DNA of 39,359 nt from Cecembia sp. (GCF_007126775.1 NZ_SLAP01000108.1:1-39359), one strand, 5' to 3'. Counted from the stretch's first letter, positions 1 through 8,180 are shown. Numbers and translations are program-made. The notes: generated by a model from the sequence alone, not told the origin.

Positions 1-29
1 AATTTTTTCGGCCGTAAATTAAAATACAC

Positions 30-37
30 TAATTTTG
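30..37 (+). promoter_or_regulatory. Candidate Bacteroidetes -7 promoter element
   Basis: TAATTTTG matches the Bacteroidetes TAnnTTTG -7 consensus exactly and lies 22 bases upstream of the ATG at 60. The -33 side is only a T-run (about 3-8) without a clean TTG, so the promoter is a weak prediction. Its position fits transcription of the small barrel gene that follows. Confidence 0.35.
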
Positions 38-59
38 TCTTCGAATTAAACAATAATTT

Positions 60-596
60 ATGAAAAAACTTCTTATTTTGTTTAGCCTTATGATATTGAT
101 TCAATACTCAGTTAAAGGGCAAGAGGTTGGTGCACAGTCAGTTTATGTGGAATTGGGCGGGGCAGGATTGGCTTACTCTTTCAATTATGATTTTAGGTTT
201 GATAAGAACGACATCAATTCCTGGGGGATGCGGATGGGTGCAGGAGGCTGGGCAAGGAACGATAGTTGGGGATCTGAAGGTTTACTGACTATGCCCATCC
301 AGCTTAATAAATTGTTCGGAAGTCATAAGCATTTTTTTGAATTGGGTGGAGGCGCAACATTTGTTTATTTCAGAGACCGTTACAACAACTGGAATGGTGG
401 GATCACAGAAAGAAGAAACTTTAGTTTTATTTTGGATACCGGCGATACGCCAGCTTTTATGGGGACTTTGAATTTTGGATACAGAAGAATTCCTGTAGAT
501 GGAGGATTTACCTTTAAGGCCAATTTGACGCCAATCTTTAATCAAAATGGTTTTTGGCCGCTCTGGGTAGGTGTTGGTTTTGGCTACGCATTTTAG
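60..596 (+). CDS. Small outer-membrane beta-barrel-like protein, function unknown
   Basis: The 178-residue protein has a cleavable Sec signal (MKK, hydrophobic core, cut near residue 20 at VKG-QE). The rest alternates aromatic and glycine-rich strands and ends in an aromatic residue (GFGYAF), which is usual for barrels inserted by the Bam complex. I infer an outer-membrane location. The substrate or role cannot be read from the sequence. It is not obviously a close paralogue of the barrels at 6468 and 7155. Its stop codon overlaps the convergent hydrolase gene by 4 bases, so the two transcripts meet tail to tail with no room for a conventional terminator. The start follows a candidate -7 element. 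Confidence 0.75.
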   Translation: MKKLLILFSLMILIQYSVKGQEVGAQSVYVELGGAGLAYSFNYDFRFDKNDINSWGMRMGAGGWARNDSWGSEGLLTMPIQLNKLFGSHKHFFELGGGATFVYFRDRYNNWNGGITERRNFSFILDTGDTPAFMGTLNFGYRRIPVDGGFTFKANLTPIFNQNGFWPLWVGVGFGYAF

Positions 597-1723
597 TAAT
601 CCATATTCCAAATTCCTCCTTTTTCAGCGGCTTGTGAAAGAAGCAATGTCCCTTTTCTGATAAAGAAAGGTTGACCATCTGTGCCTAAATCCCATAATTC
701 TCCTCGAAGGAAAACATTGACGCCATGTTTTGCACCGGAAAGGCCTAATCTTCCAGGGAGAGCATATTTTTTCCAAGCTTCTTGTTCGGATATTTTCCCG
801 ATATCGTTCAATGATACATCATGGGGAGCAGGAGTTCCATTGTATCCTGCCCAAGGTACATCCATAGCTCCATCTACGGCGCAATAGGAATTTACCAATA
901 CCAGATCAACCCCCTTTATGGCTTCGTAAGCTTCCGGATACCAAGAATCTGCACAGACCAAGATTCCTACTTTACCCATTGGTAATTCAAAACTAGGTAT
1001 AGCAGCGGGAGAAGATGCAGCAATAAATGGTTTTTCAGAATCAATGGGAAATGCTTTTTTGATTACTGTAGGATAAATGCTCCCATCCGGACCAAAAAGA
1101 AAGGAACTGTTATAAAGTGGAGCTTCTTTTTTCACAATAATTTGATTGTCAATTACCTGTGGTTCCGGTAAATTGATAGATCCAGCAGCTGTAAACACTT
1201 GGTATTTTTTAGACAGTGTTAAAAAACTCCTTTCATAAGCTTTTGCCATTTGATTTGCCTTCATTCTAAAGAGGGTGGAGGCTATTCTGTCCTCCTCATT
1301 CTTTGACAAAGGGTAATGTTTGATGAATTCAAATGGATTGGTCAATACCAGTTGGGCCATCGCCCAAGTCAAGGAAGAAGCCTTGGCTACCGAAGGTTTT
1401 TCATCCAGTATAACCAACCATGTTCCCAGGTATTCGGGTAGCAATACAATGGTGTTGCTACTTAAATACCCTTCCTCTTTGGCTTTTTGATAGTAAGCTT
1501 CCAGCTTTTGAAAAAATCTTGTCTCCGAAAGGTAATCCGATTCCAGCATATAGGGCTGTATACCTACTACATTTCCTTGAAGGCTGTCAATGGGAAGTGG
1601 AATTAAGTTTTCGACATGGCTGATATTTGGGGCCATCTCTGGTAAAGTGCTCCAGCTTTCAGTATTTGCCCAAATAGCCCAAATTACAAAGACAGAAAGT
1701 ATTAGAATGACAAATTTCTTCAT
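593..1723 (-). CDS. Membrane-anchored carbon-nitrogen hydrolase (nitrilase superfamily)
   Basis: The 376-residue protein fits the nitrilase/amidase superfamily, which hydrolyses non-peptide C-N bonds of amides or nitriles. The Glu-Lys-Cys triad can be placed: Glu97 in LLPEYLG, Lys222 or Lys223 in VIKKAF, and Cys257 in ILVCADSW. Residues 4-19 form a hydrophobic segment after MKK, so the enzyme is probably anchored in the inner membrane or exported, which is uncommon because most family members are cytosolic. Between Glu and Lys there is an insert (about 105-170) rich in helix-forming residues. The start overlaps the stop of the upstream amine oxidase by 4 bases (ATGA), implying translational coupling. 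Its true substrate is unknown. An apolipoprotein N-acyltransferase role is unlikely because the multi-helix membrane domain is absent. Confidence 0.8.
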   Translation of the reverse strand: MKKFVILILSVFVIWAIWANTESWSTLPEMAPNISHVENLIPLPIDSLQGNVVGIQPYMLESDYLSETRFFQKLEAYYQKAKEEGYLSSNTIVLLPEYLGTWLVILDEKPSVAKASSLTWAMAQLVLTNPFEFIKHYPLSKNEEDRIASTLFRMKANQMAKAYERSFLTLSKKYQVFTAAGSINLPEPQVIDNQIIVKKEAPLYNSSFLFGPDGSIYPTVIKKAFPIDSEKPFIAASSPAAIPSFELPMGKVGILVCADSWYPEAYEAIKGVDLVLVNSYCAVDGAMDVPWAGYNGTPAPHDVSLNDIGKISEQEAWKKYALPGRLGLSGAKHGVNVFLRGELWDLGTDGQPFFIRKGTLLLSQAAEKGGIWNMDY

Positions 1724-3078
1724 TGCAGCGGTTGTTTTAGATCCGATAGGATGTTGCCAGCGGCTGTTTCTCCTGCCCTTACCGCCCCTTCAATGTATCC
1801 AAACCAAACCTTTGAGGCCTCTGTGCCTGCCCAATAGATGTCATTTTCTGTTTTGGAATAGGCATCCTGAAATCCTGTCCAGGCGCCTGTAGGGTATATG
1901 CCGGCATAACAACCTCTGCTCCATGCTTCATCTGTCATACTGAAATCCTCATATAGCATCGGTAGTTCCGCATCTTTCCCAAAATAAGCCACAAGTTTAC
2001 GAAGCATGATTGCCTTTCTTTTTTCTTTGGTGTTTTCAAAGTATGCTTTGGCTCGATTGCCTATGGTAAAGGCCAACATGATGCCAAAATCTGCTTCCTT
2101 CGGTGAAGCATCAAACATGGATTGGAAAGGAGAATGTTCGTCGGCAAAAGCTTGGCCGCTGAACCCTGATTCTCTCCAGAAGGGCTTTTGATATACCATA
2201 AAGCATTTGCCCACCTGCCCCATAGCTATTCTGTCCATCACCTGCCTCTTAGCGGAAGAAAGCATGGGATGGAAATTGATTTTACCTGCTAAAATCGGAG
2301 GTATTGCCATGATGATTTTCTTTGCTTTGTAGGAAAAACCTTCACCCTTAACTGTAAACACCCCATCTTCCTTCCTAATCCTATCTACCGGATGGTTGAA
2401 TTTGATTTGCTCCATAAAAGGTTGAGCCATTCTTTCGACCAAAGTTTGCATGCCTCCAGCTATCCGGTGAAGTTGAGCGCCATTTTTAATGTTGATCAGG
2501 GTATTGAGGTCCCTGCCCGATTTGAAATAAAAAAGGGCATGTAGCAGGGAGACTTCATTCAATTCTGCGGCGAATACCGTTTCAAGGGCCAGGGTTATTA
2601 CTTTTTGACAGGATTTTGTCTTACAATGTTTGGCTACAAAAGCAGCAAGGGATACCTGGTCAAATTCCAAGGCTTTAGGATGTAGCCAAGGGCTATCCTC
2701 TGGAATCGTTTTGGCCAAACGCTCCAATTTTTTGAGAACAAAATCCAAGTTAATTAAAGAGAATAGGTCTAAATTGGGAATCAGTCCTTTGAACTTTTTT
2801 ACCTGCTTCTTCAAGTCGAGGACATTATAGCCTTGGTCATAGGTTTCAAAGTATTCCAAACTGTAGGATTTGCAAAGGGCATACATCCGGTCTTGGCTGG
2901 GCCCGATCCACTGACCGCCTAGGTCTAAGTACAATTCCTCGGAAATTTGTTTGGTATAAACCCTTCCTCCTAATCTTTCTCTTGCCTCCAGGAGCAAAAA
3001 GGGGATGGCAGCCTCATGCAGTTTTTTTGCTGCAGCTACGCCGGAGAAACCAGCACCAATAATGATTACTTGATTCAT
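1720..3078 (-). CDS. FAD-dependent amine oxidase (flavin monoamine oxidase family)
   Basis: The 452-residue flavoprotein has the dinucleotide-binding motif GAGFSG at residues 8-13, the ribose-binding Glu31 at the end of strand 2, and the amine-oxidase signature ERLGGR at 34-39. Near the C terminus AGTEAS followed by GYIEGAVRAGETAA is the second FAD-contact region typical of monoamine oxidases. The family oxidises primary or secondary amines, or protoporphyrinogen/carotenoid-like substrates, with FAD. No signal peptide is visible, so it should be cytoplasmic. It lies 6 bases downstream of the GH95 gene and overlaps the hydrolase gene, so all three are probably one transcript. The substrate is not determinable from sequence. 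Amine oxidase is the best call, with a related desaturase-like oxidoreductase as the alternative. Confidence 0.85.
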   Translation of the reverse strand: MNQVIIIGAGFSGVAAAKKLHEAAIPFLLLEARERLGGRVYTKQISEELYLDLGGQWIGPSQDRMYALCKSYSLEYFETYDQGYNVLDLKKQVKKFKGLIPNLDLFSLINLDFVLKKLERLAKTIPEDSPWLHPKALEFDQVSLAAFVAKHCKTKSCQKVITLALETVFAAELNEVSLLHALFYFKSGRDLNTLINIKNGAQLHRIAGGMQTLVERMAQPFMEQIKFNHPVDRIRKEDGVFTVKGEGFSYKAKKIIMAIPPILAGKINFHPMLSSAKRQVMDRIAMGQVGKCFMVYQKPFWRESGFSGQAFADEHSPFQSMFDASPKEADFGIMLAFTIGNRAKAYFENTKEKRKAIMLRKLVAYFGKDAELPMLYEDFSMTDEAWSRGCYAGIYPTGAWTGFQDAYSKTENDIYWAGTEASKVWFGYIEGAVRAGETAAGNILSDLKQPLQ

Positions 3079-3084
3079 ATTTTT

Positions 3085-5421
3085 TTATTGTAGGGAAAAC
3101 TCAAATGTTTCCCCTTTTCCTAAATCAATTTCCAAAAGGTTTCCTTTGTGTTTCAGAAATGCTTTGCCTCCGATGGGAGCCGAAATACTTGCAGTCATCA
3201 GTTCGCCATCTTTCCATTCCATATTTACAAGAAAATTCCCTCTGGCTTTCAACCCAGAAACTTTTCCATTTTGCCACGTCTTTGGAAGTGCAGGAAGTAA
3301 ATGGATAAATCCATCATGGCTTTGTAAGAGCATCTCAGCAATTGCTGCGGTATAACCGAAATTGCCATCTATTTGAAATGGGGGATGGGCATCAAATAAG
3401 TTGGGATATAAGGATTGTTGAATGAGTTTTTGAATATGCTCATGTGCCATTTCTCCATCATGTAACCTGGCAGAAAAATTGATCAGCCATGCCCTTGACC
3501 AACCTGTCCCTGCTCCTCCATGGGCCAATCTGTAATCCAAAGTTTTTTTGACTGCTTCAAATAAATCAGGGGTCTTATTTTTGGTAATGGCATTTCCAGG
3601 ATGAAAAGCATATAAATGGGACATGTGTCGGTGGCCTTTTTCGGGCTCCTCATATTCTTGGTCCCACTCCAAAAGTCTTCCATCACTTCCAATTCTTAAA
3701 CCCGATCTTAAGTTTTGTCTTTTAGCCTTCACTTCATCAAGTATAGGGGATTGGTAACCCAAAATTTTACTTGCCTGCATAAAATGATCAAAAACCTCAG
3801 CGATAATTTGTTGGTCCATGGCTGCTCCAATGGTAGAAGCGACGGATTCTCCTTTCGCGTTGATAAAACTATTTTCAGGTGAAGTGGAAGGGGAAGATAC
3901 CCACTTGCCATCTTCTGGATAAGGAACCAGCCAATCCAAATAAAAAGCAGCAATTTCTTCCATGGCTGGCAAGAACCTTTGTCTTAAGAAATTTTTGTCC
4001 TGGGTAAAAAGGTATCGCTCCCAGAAATGCTGCATCATCCAACCTCCTGCTCCCAGCCAAGAACCCCAATATGCCTCTGCAGCTTGTAGAAATGTCATAT
4101 TCCAAAGGTCTGAACCATGGGCCAATGCTGCGCCCCGCATGCCATAAGTTTGCTGAGCGGTTTTTTTACCGCTGAGGATCAGTTGGTCCATATAATCAAA
4201 AAATGGCTCATGAAGTTCTGATAAATTGGTGACTTCTGCAGGCCAGTAATTCATCTGTAAGTTGATGTTCAGGTGGTAATCTGCATTCCAAGGGGCTTCG
4301 ATATGCCTGTTCCAAAGACCCTGAAGGTTAGCAGGAAGTGTACCCGGTCTGGAAGATGAAATCAACAAGTACCTGCCAAAGTCAAAAAGTAAGGATTCCA
4401 GGTAAAGATCAGTGTTTCCTTCTTTGACCCGTTCAATTCTTTGATCAGTAGGGTTGTCTAAAGGGTTTGGATCTTCCAATGAGAATTTCACTCTATGGAA
4501 AAGAGATTGATAATCGGTAATATGCCTTAGTTCGAGTTCTTCAAAAGTTTTGGCTTTAATGTTTTGAAGTTGTTCTTGATTTTTTCTTTGGAAATCCTGA
4601 TGGTAGTAGGAAGTGTTGGTGAGCAATTTGATGGTGAGTACTTCTACTCCTTCCACTTCAATATGATCCCCTTTTTGAAATGTTTTGCCACTCTCGTTTT
4701 CTATGAAAGCGATGGTTTGGAATTTGACCCCATGGAGGATTGGGCTGGGTTTGGAATCAATTTGCCCCCTTCTCTGCGTGATTTCTCCCTCCATTTGTAA
4801 AGTTTGGTTGGAGGTGGATTGCACATTTACGGTGGGATATCCTTCATCCTCTGGTCTGCTCAGTCTGATTTTCCCATTGATTCCTTTTGGGTGTTTGGAC
4901 TCCAATCGCATTACTATTGCTTGATCCGGTGCTGAAGAGAATACTTTTTGTATAAAATCAAAGCCTTCTACCGTATAATTTACGGTCACCAAAGCCCGGT
5001 CCAAATCCAATTCACGCTTGTAATTACTTATTTGCTGATGCTCTAGGTCAAGCCAAAGGTCTCCCAAAGTCTGATGGGAGCGGGTGATACTTTTTCTTGA
5101 AAATTTGGCTACCAATAAAGAGTCTGCTTTTTTATTTTCTCCTTGTAAGAGTAATTGTCGGATGAACTCCAGATCCTCCGGTTTTCCTTCTGCCAGTCCC
5201 CAGTCCTCCGGTCCACCCGGCCAGAGTGAATCTTCGTTGAGTTGGATCCGCTCAATTGATGTTTGCCCAAAGACCATGGCCCCTAATCTGCCATTGCCTA
5301 AAGGCAGGGCTTCTTCCCAAATGCTTGCAGGTTTTTCATACCAGAGTATGCTTTGAGCTGATGTTTTATGCGCACCAAAAGCGCAAAATAGAAAAAGCAA
5401 TAAAAAAAGTGTTGACTTCAT
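3085..5421 (-). CDS. Glycoside hydrolase family 95 (alpha-L-fucosidase type)
   Basis: The 778-residue protein has a Sec signal (cut near residue 23, TSAQ-S) and starts with the GH95 N-terminal beta-sandwich (WYEKPASIWEEALPLGNGRLG). The catalytic (alpha/alpha)6 barrel follows. Equivalents of the residues defined in Bifidobacterium AfcA are visible: Asn385 and Asn387 in YHLNINLQMNYWP, the acid Glu516 in STSPENSF, and Asp685 in QIDGNFGY. The family inverts alpha-1,2-L-fucosides, and some members act on L-galactosides. I expect a periplasmic or surface enzyme releasing terminal fucose from algal or host glycans. There is no SusC/SusD pair next to it, so it is not in a standard polysaccharide utilisation locus here. 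It is the first gene of a three-gene - strand operon. Confidence 0.92.
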   Translation of the reverse strand: MKSTLFLLLFLFCAFGAHKTSAQSILWYEKPASIWEEALPLGNGRLGAMVFGQTSIERIQLNEDSLWPGGPEDWGLAEGKPEDLEFIRQLLLQGENKKADSLLVAKFSRKSITRSHQTLGDLWLDLEHQQISNYKRELDLDRALVTVNYTVEGFDFIQKVFSSAPDQAIVMRLESKHPKGINGKIRLSRPEDEGYPTVNVQSTSNQTLQMEGEITQRRGQIDSKPSPILHGVKFQTIAFIENESGKTFQKGDHIEVEGVEVLTIKLLTNTSYYHQDFQRKNQEQLQNIKAKTFEELELRHITDYQSLFHRVKFSLEDPNPLDNPTDQRIERVKEGNTDLYLESLLFDFGRYLLISSSRPGTLPANLQGLWNRHIEAPWNADYHLNINLQMNYWPAEVTNLSELHEPFFDYMDQLILSGKKTAQQTYGMRGAALAHGSDLWNMTFLQAAEAYWGSWLGAGGWMMQHFWERYLFTQDKNFLRQRFLPAMEEIAAFYLDWLVPYPEDGKWVSSPSTSPENSFINAKGESVASTIGAAMDQQIIAEVFDHFMQASKILGYQSPILDEVKAKRQNLRSGLRIGSDGRLLEWDQEYEEPEKGHRHMSHLYAFHPGNAITKNKTPDLFEAVKKTLDYRLAHGGAGTGWSRAWLINFSARLHDGEMAHEHIQKLIQQSLYPNLFDAHPPFQIDGNFGYTAAIAEMLLQSHDGFIHLLPALPKTWQNGKVSGLKARGNFLVNMEWKDGELMTASISAPIGGKAFLKHKGNLLEIDLGKGETFEFSLQ

Positions 5422-5518
5422 GTTTCAGAAATTAGGCGATGGGTATTGCGCTAATTTACCGATTTAAAAGCAATATCTTTTCCTTTTATACTCACATAAT
5501 GTTTTCGGTATAACATGC

Positions 5519-5539
5519 TGTCGGGGAAGTTCCCTGACA
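5519..5539. promoter_or_regulatory. 21-bp near-perfect palindrome upstream of the GH95 gene
   Basis: TGTCGGGGAA-G-TTCCCTGACA pairs at nine of ten positions, with one G-T at the fifth. It lies about 100 bases upstream of the GH95 start and 33 bases after the stop of the thioredoxin-like gene. No T-run follows on either strand, so an intrinsic terminator is unlikely. A transcription-factor operator or an RNA hairpin is more plausible. This is inference from symmetry only. Confidence 0.4.
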
Positions 5540-5571
5540 TTAAAGGTGAGATATCGAAATAAAACACCTAT

Positions 5572-6150
5572 TTATTTTTGATTGATCAGGAATTCGCGAA
5601 ATTCCTGAGTATCAAAATTACTCATGCCCTCTTGATAAAAGACGATTTCACCATTGGGGTCGACGACCAAAGTGGTAGGGATGGATTGGCTTTGCAAGGC
5701 ATTATTAAGTCCATAACTGGCGTGTACCACAGGGAAAGTAAATCCTTTTTTATCGATAAAATCTTTACTCTTTTCAAATTCTTTGTCCAAGGCGATCATA
5801 AGGAACTCCAGGTTTTCCTGTTCACTGACTTTTTTATACAAGGATTCGATATGTGGCATTTCTGCCCTACAGGGAGGACACCAGGTAGCCCAAAGGTTAA
5901 TAAAGACGGTTTTGCCTCTATAATCTTCTAGATCAACCCTATTTCCTTCCAAATCCAGAAAGGAGCCTAAATAAACAAATTGTGTATTGGTTCTATCTAC
6001 TAAAGTTATTTTTGGTTTTTTAATGCCTGTGGCCAATAACAAAGATTGAACCCCTCCCATAATTGGGGTGATGAGTCCGGTAAAATATAGAAAAGCAAAA
6101 ACTGACAGCATTATGCCCCAGCTTTTCAGTTCTTTTTTCCAATCGATCAT
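5572..6150 (-). CDS. TlpA/ResA-like membrane-anchored thiol-disulfide oxidoreductase
   Basis: The 192-residue protein has one N-terminal membrane helix (about residues 11-30) and a thioredoxin-like domain facing the periplasm. The redox motif is WCPPC (Cys91, Cys94), and the cis-proline is Pro158 in SIPTTLVVD. The segment DLEDYRGKTVFINLWATW is the hallmark of the TlpA/ResA/DsbE group, which reduces disulfides, often in apocytochromes c. The length is normal for a single-domain member. It is on the same strand as the GH95 operon but separated by 150 bases. No cytochrome maturation genes sit next to it, so the specific client is unknown. The ATG start at 6150 gives a basic, short N-tail before the membrane helix. 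Confidence 0.9.
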   Translation of the reverse strand: MIDWKKELKSWGIMLSVFAFLYFTGLITPIMGGVQSLLLATGIKKPKITLVDRTNTQFVYLGSFLDLEGNRVDLEDYRGKTVFINLWATWCPPCRAEMPHIESLYKKVSEQENLEFLMIALDKEFEKSKDFIDKKGFTFPVVHASYGLNNALQSQSIPTTLVVDPNGEIVFYQEGMSNFDTQEFREFLINQK

Positions 6151-6467
6151 GCTTTATTCAATTTTTGTGTAATTTAGGGAATGACGGGATTTTTTCTTGT
6201 GATAAAAGGTACTAGAATTAAAGAAAGGAGCGAGGGAAAAGGTTAAAGGAGTCCAGAAAGTAATTTTGAGGGCCTATTTAGCCTTGATATTTATTCAGAA
6301 ATTTGCAAACATTCTTTGAATTTGTGCTAAGCTCAGGTGGAGCCCATTGTCGATTGATTCGATTTGATTAATTTTGAAGATTAATTAGTTTACTAATCGA
6401 TATTTGTCGTTGAATAATTCTTTAAAATTAAAATTTTAATGAGTACCTTATCTAAAAATATATTTCT
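6151..6467. other. Intergenic region between divergent genes
   Basis: This 317-base AT-rich gap separates the - strand thioredoxin-like gene from the + strand barrel gene. I found no ORF with family character and no RNA gene. A candidate + promoter lies at 6347-6376, and a small inverted repeat TTAGT-TT-ACTAA lies just downstream of it, near 6386-6397. The remainder holds nothing I can identify. Confidence 0.5.
6347..6376 (+). promoter_or_regulatory. Candidate promoter for the tandem barrel genes
   Basis: TTG (6347-6349), 19 bases, then TAATTTTG (6369-6376) matches the Bacteroidetes -33/-7 architecture. Transcription would start near 6382, giving a 5' leader of about 85 bases. The prediction rests on consensus matching alone. 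Confidence 0.35.
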
Positions 6468-7088
6468 ATGAAAAAATTCTTTACGCTGATCTTGGTAATA
6501 TTCCTTATGGTTTTTGAAATCAAAGCCCAAAGTGTGGAAATTACACCTTTTACTGGTTACACTTTTGACCATAGTTTTCCGATTTTTGCAGGCAGGGCAA
6601 GATTGGGTGGAGGACAAACCTTTGGTGGTATGATCGGATTTCAGGTCAATGATTTTCTGGAAATTGAAACCTTGTACAGTTACCAAAACGGTACAAGCAC
6701 TGCGAGATCCACAGCCATTCAAAATGATGTGCGGACCCGTACAAACGCCCATTATGCGATGATTGGAGCGAATAGATTATTCCCAACCTCCCCTCAGATG
6801 GCATTTTTCACAGGGGCTAAAGTAGGTGCAGCCATTCTTTCATTTCCAGAAGGAGATTACAGGGATATCAGTAGGTTTGCGGTAGGGATTAATGGAGGGA
6901 TGAAGTATTTTGTCTCGGATAATGTAGGACTCCGTGTTCAGGCCAATCTGATGATGCCAATTTCAAATGTTGGTGCAAATCTTTGGTGGAGCCCGGGAGG
7001 AGGTACGCAAGTGGGACTTAACGGTTGGTCTTCTGTCATCCAATTTGGTTTTACCGGTGCTCTGGTCTTTAGGTTGGCAAGAAATTGA
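6468..7088 (+). CDS. Outer-membrane beta-barrel protein, paralogue 1 of a tandem pair
   Basis: The 206-residue protein has a signal peptide (MKKFFTLILVIFLMVFEIKAQS, cut after KAQ) and an eight-strand-like pattern of alternating residues. It shares its whole architecture with the next gene: VEITPFTGYTF near the N terminus, FFTGAKVGAAILSFPEGDY in the centre, and GMKYFVSDNVGLRVQA toward the C terminus. This marks the two as tandem duplicates. I infer an outer-membrane protein of the OmpW/OmpX size class. No ligand can be assigned. An intrinsic terminator follows within 50 bases, so it may be transcribed alone. The ATG is the only start that keeps the signal peptide intact. Confidence 0.85.
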   Translation: MKKFFTLILVIFLMVFEIKAQSVEITPFTGYTFDHSFPIFAGRARLGGGQTFGGMIGFQVNDFLEIETLYSYQNGTSTARSTAIQNDVRTRTNAHYAMIGANRLFPTSPQMAFFTGAKVGAAILSFPEGDYRDISRFAVGINGGMKYFVSDNVGLRVQANLMMPISNVGANLWWSPGGGTQVGLNGWSSVIQFGFTGALVFRLARN

Positions 7089-7107
7089 TACCTTAAAGAA
7101 ATTTATT

Positions 7108-7150
7108 ATCCCTACTCTTGCTTACAGAGTAGGGATTTTTATTATTTTTA
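7108..7150 (+). terminator. Strong intrinsic terminator between the tandem barrel genes
   Basis: An 11-bp stem, ATCCCTACTCT (7108-7118) with AGAGTAGGGAT (7126-7136), encloses a 7-base loop and is followed by TTTTTATTATTTTT. The structure is textbook. The start codon of the second paralogue lies only 4 bases after the T-tract. Confidence 0.88.
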
Positions 7151-7154
7151 AGGT

Positions 7155-7769
7155 ATGCGTTATAGTTTGATTGGCATTATATTGTTTTCTTTTTGTCTGC
7201 CATCTAGGGGGTGGGGACAACAAATTGAAGTTACCCCTTCGACTGGATACACATTTGGTTCCGGTTTTGATATCACAGGGGGGAGAGCCAAACTGGAAGG
7301 TAATGTCAATTTAGGGCTCTTTTTGGGATACACGCCCAAACGCTTCACAGAACTGGAATTGTCTTATAATTTTTTGGGCACCAATGCCACAGCCAACTCT
7401 ATTTATCTGACTGAGGATGTAGTATCGAGGTCACAGTTACATTTCGTGATGTTTGGAGTGAACCGGTTTATTATCATTAATCAACAACTTACCTTTTTCT
7501 CAGGGCTCAAACTTGGTAGTGCTACTTTAGGGTTTCCAGAAGGCGATTTTGAAGATCAATCGCGATTTTCAGTAGGGGTGCAGGTGGGTATGAAATATTT
7601 TATCACAGATCGTATCGGTCTGAGGACTCAGGCGCATTTACTGCTTCCGGTAATCAGTGAAGGGGGCAGCTTGTGGTGGAATCCCAATACAGGTATCGGT
7701 ATCAGTGGCTGGTCTCCCATTTTACCCTTTAGTTTAAATGCTGGAATGATTGTGAGATTGGGCATGTAA
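7155..7769 (+). CDS. Outer-membrane beta-barrel protein, paralogue 2 of a tandem pair
   Basis: The 204-residue protein has a signal peptide that ends near GWGQQ-IE. It aligns along its length with the preceding gene: IEVTPSTGYTF, FFSGLKLGSATLGFPEGDF and GMKYFITDRIGLRTQA correspond block by block. The two proteins are clearly diverged, so the duplication is not recent. The protein ends in a barrel-like strand (AGMIVRLGM). The start sits directly behind the T-tract of a strong terminator. It must therefore be made by read-through or from a promoter overlapping the end of the first gene; I found no clear promoter. Outer-membrane location is inferred and the function is unknown. Confidence 0.85.
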   Translation: MRYSLIGIILFSFCLPSRGWGQQIEVTPSTGYTFGSGFDITGGRAKLEGNVNLGLFLGYTPKRFTELELSYNFLGTNATANSIYLTEDVVSRSQLHFVMFGVNRFIIINQQLTFFSGLKLGSATLGFPEGDFEDQSRFSVGVQVGMKYFITDRIGLRTQAHLLLPVISEGGSLWWNPNTGIGISGWSPILPFSLNAGMIVRLGM

Positions 7770-7880
7770 TCCTTTCTTAATTATCCCAGTTACTGGTTTG
7801 CCCGAAGTATAATATTTTTATTTATTGTTGTTTTTCAGTAAATTATATTTTTATTTCTTTAAACACTTAAAATAATCACT

Positions 7881-8132
7881 ATGGAAAATCCCAGCGTACC
7901 TGTAATGAGTATTAAAGATTGGATGATTACTATCCTGGTCACAGCAATCCCACTTGTTGGTTTTGTTATGCTATTTGTATGGGCATTTGGAGGCGGTTCA
8001 ACCAACCCAAATAAACAAAATTGGGCCAAAGCTACTTTAATATGGTTTGCTATTGTTATAGCGCTTTATCTGATTATTTTAATGGTATTTGGAGCTGCTT
8101 TCCTTTCCAATTACGATGATTTTGATTTTTGA
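7881..8132 (+). CDS. Small two-helix membrane protein
   Basis: The 83-residue protein has a short polar N terminus, a hydrophobic helix (about 15-37) ending in WAFGGG, a polar loop (STNPNKQNWAKA), a second helix (about 50-73) and an acidic tail (NYDDFDF). The pattern of helix, WAFGGG, NPNK-NWAKA, helix recurs in small uncharacterised bacterial membrane proteins. I recall it by pattern but cannot assign a function. It has its own 5' gap of 111 bases and is followed by a hairpin, suggesting a monocistronic unit. Confidence 0.75.
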   Translation: MENPSVPVMSIKDWMITILVTAIPLVGFVMLFVWAFGGGSTNPNKQNWAKATLIWFAIVIALYLIILMVFGAAFLSNYDDFDF

Positions 8133-8138
8133 TTATTC

Positions 8139-8180
8139 TGGTCCTGTTTTCTTATTAGAGACAGGACCAAAATAATTATT
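8139..8180 (+). terminator. Probable terminator after the small membrane protein gene
   Basis: A 9-bp perfect stem, TGGTCCTGT (8139-8147) with ACAGGACCA (8161-8169), encloses a 13-base loop. It is followed by AAATAATTATT rather than a clean T-run. The position 7 bases after a stop codon supports a terminator, but the weak U-tract lowers confidence. Confidence 0.55.
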
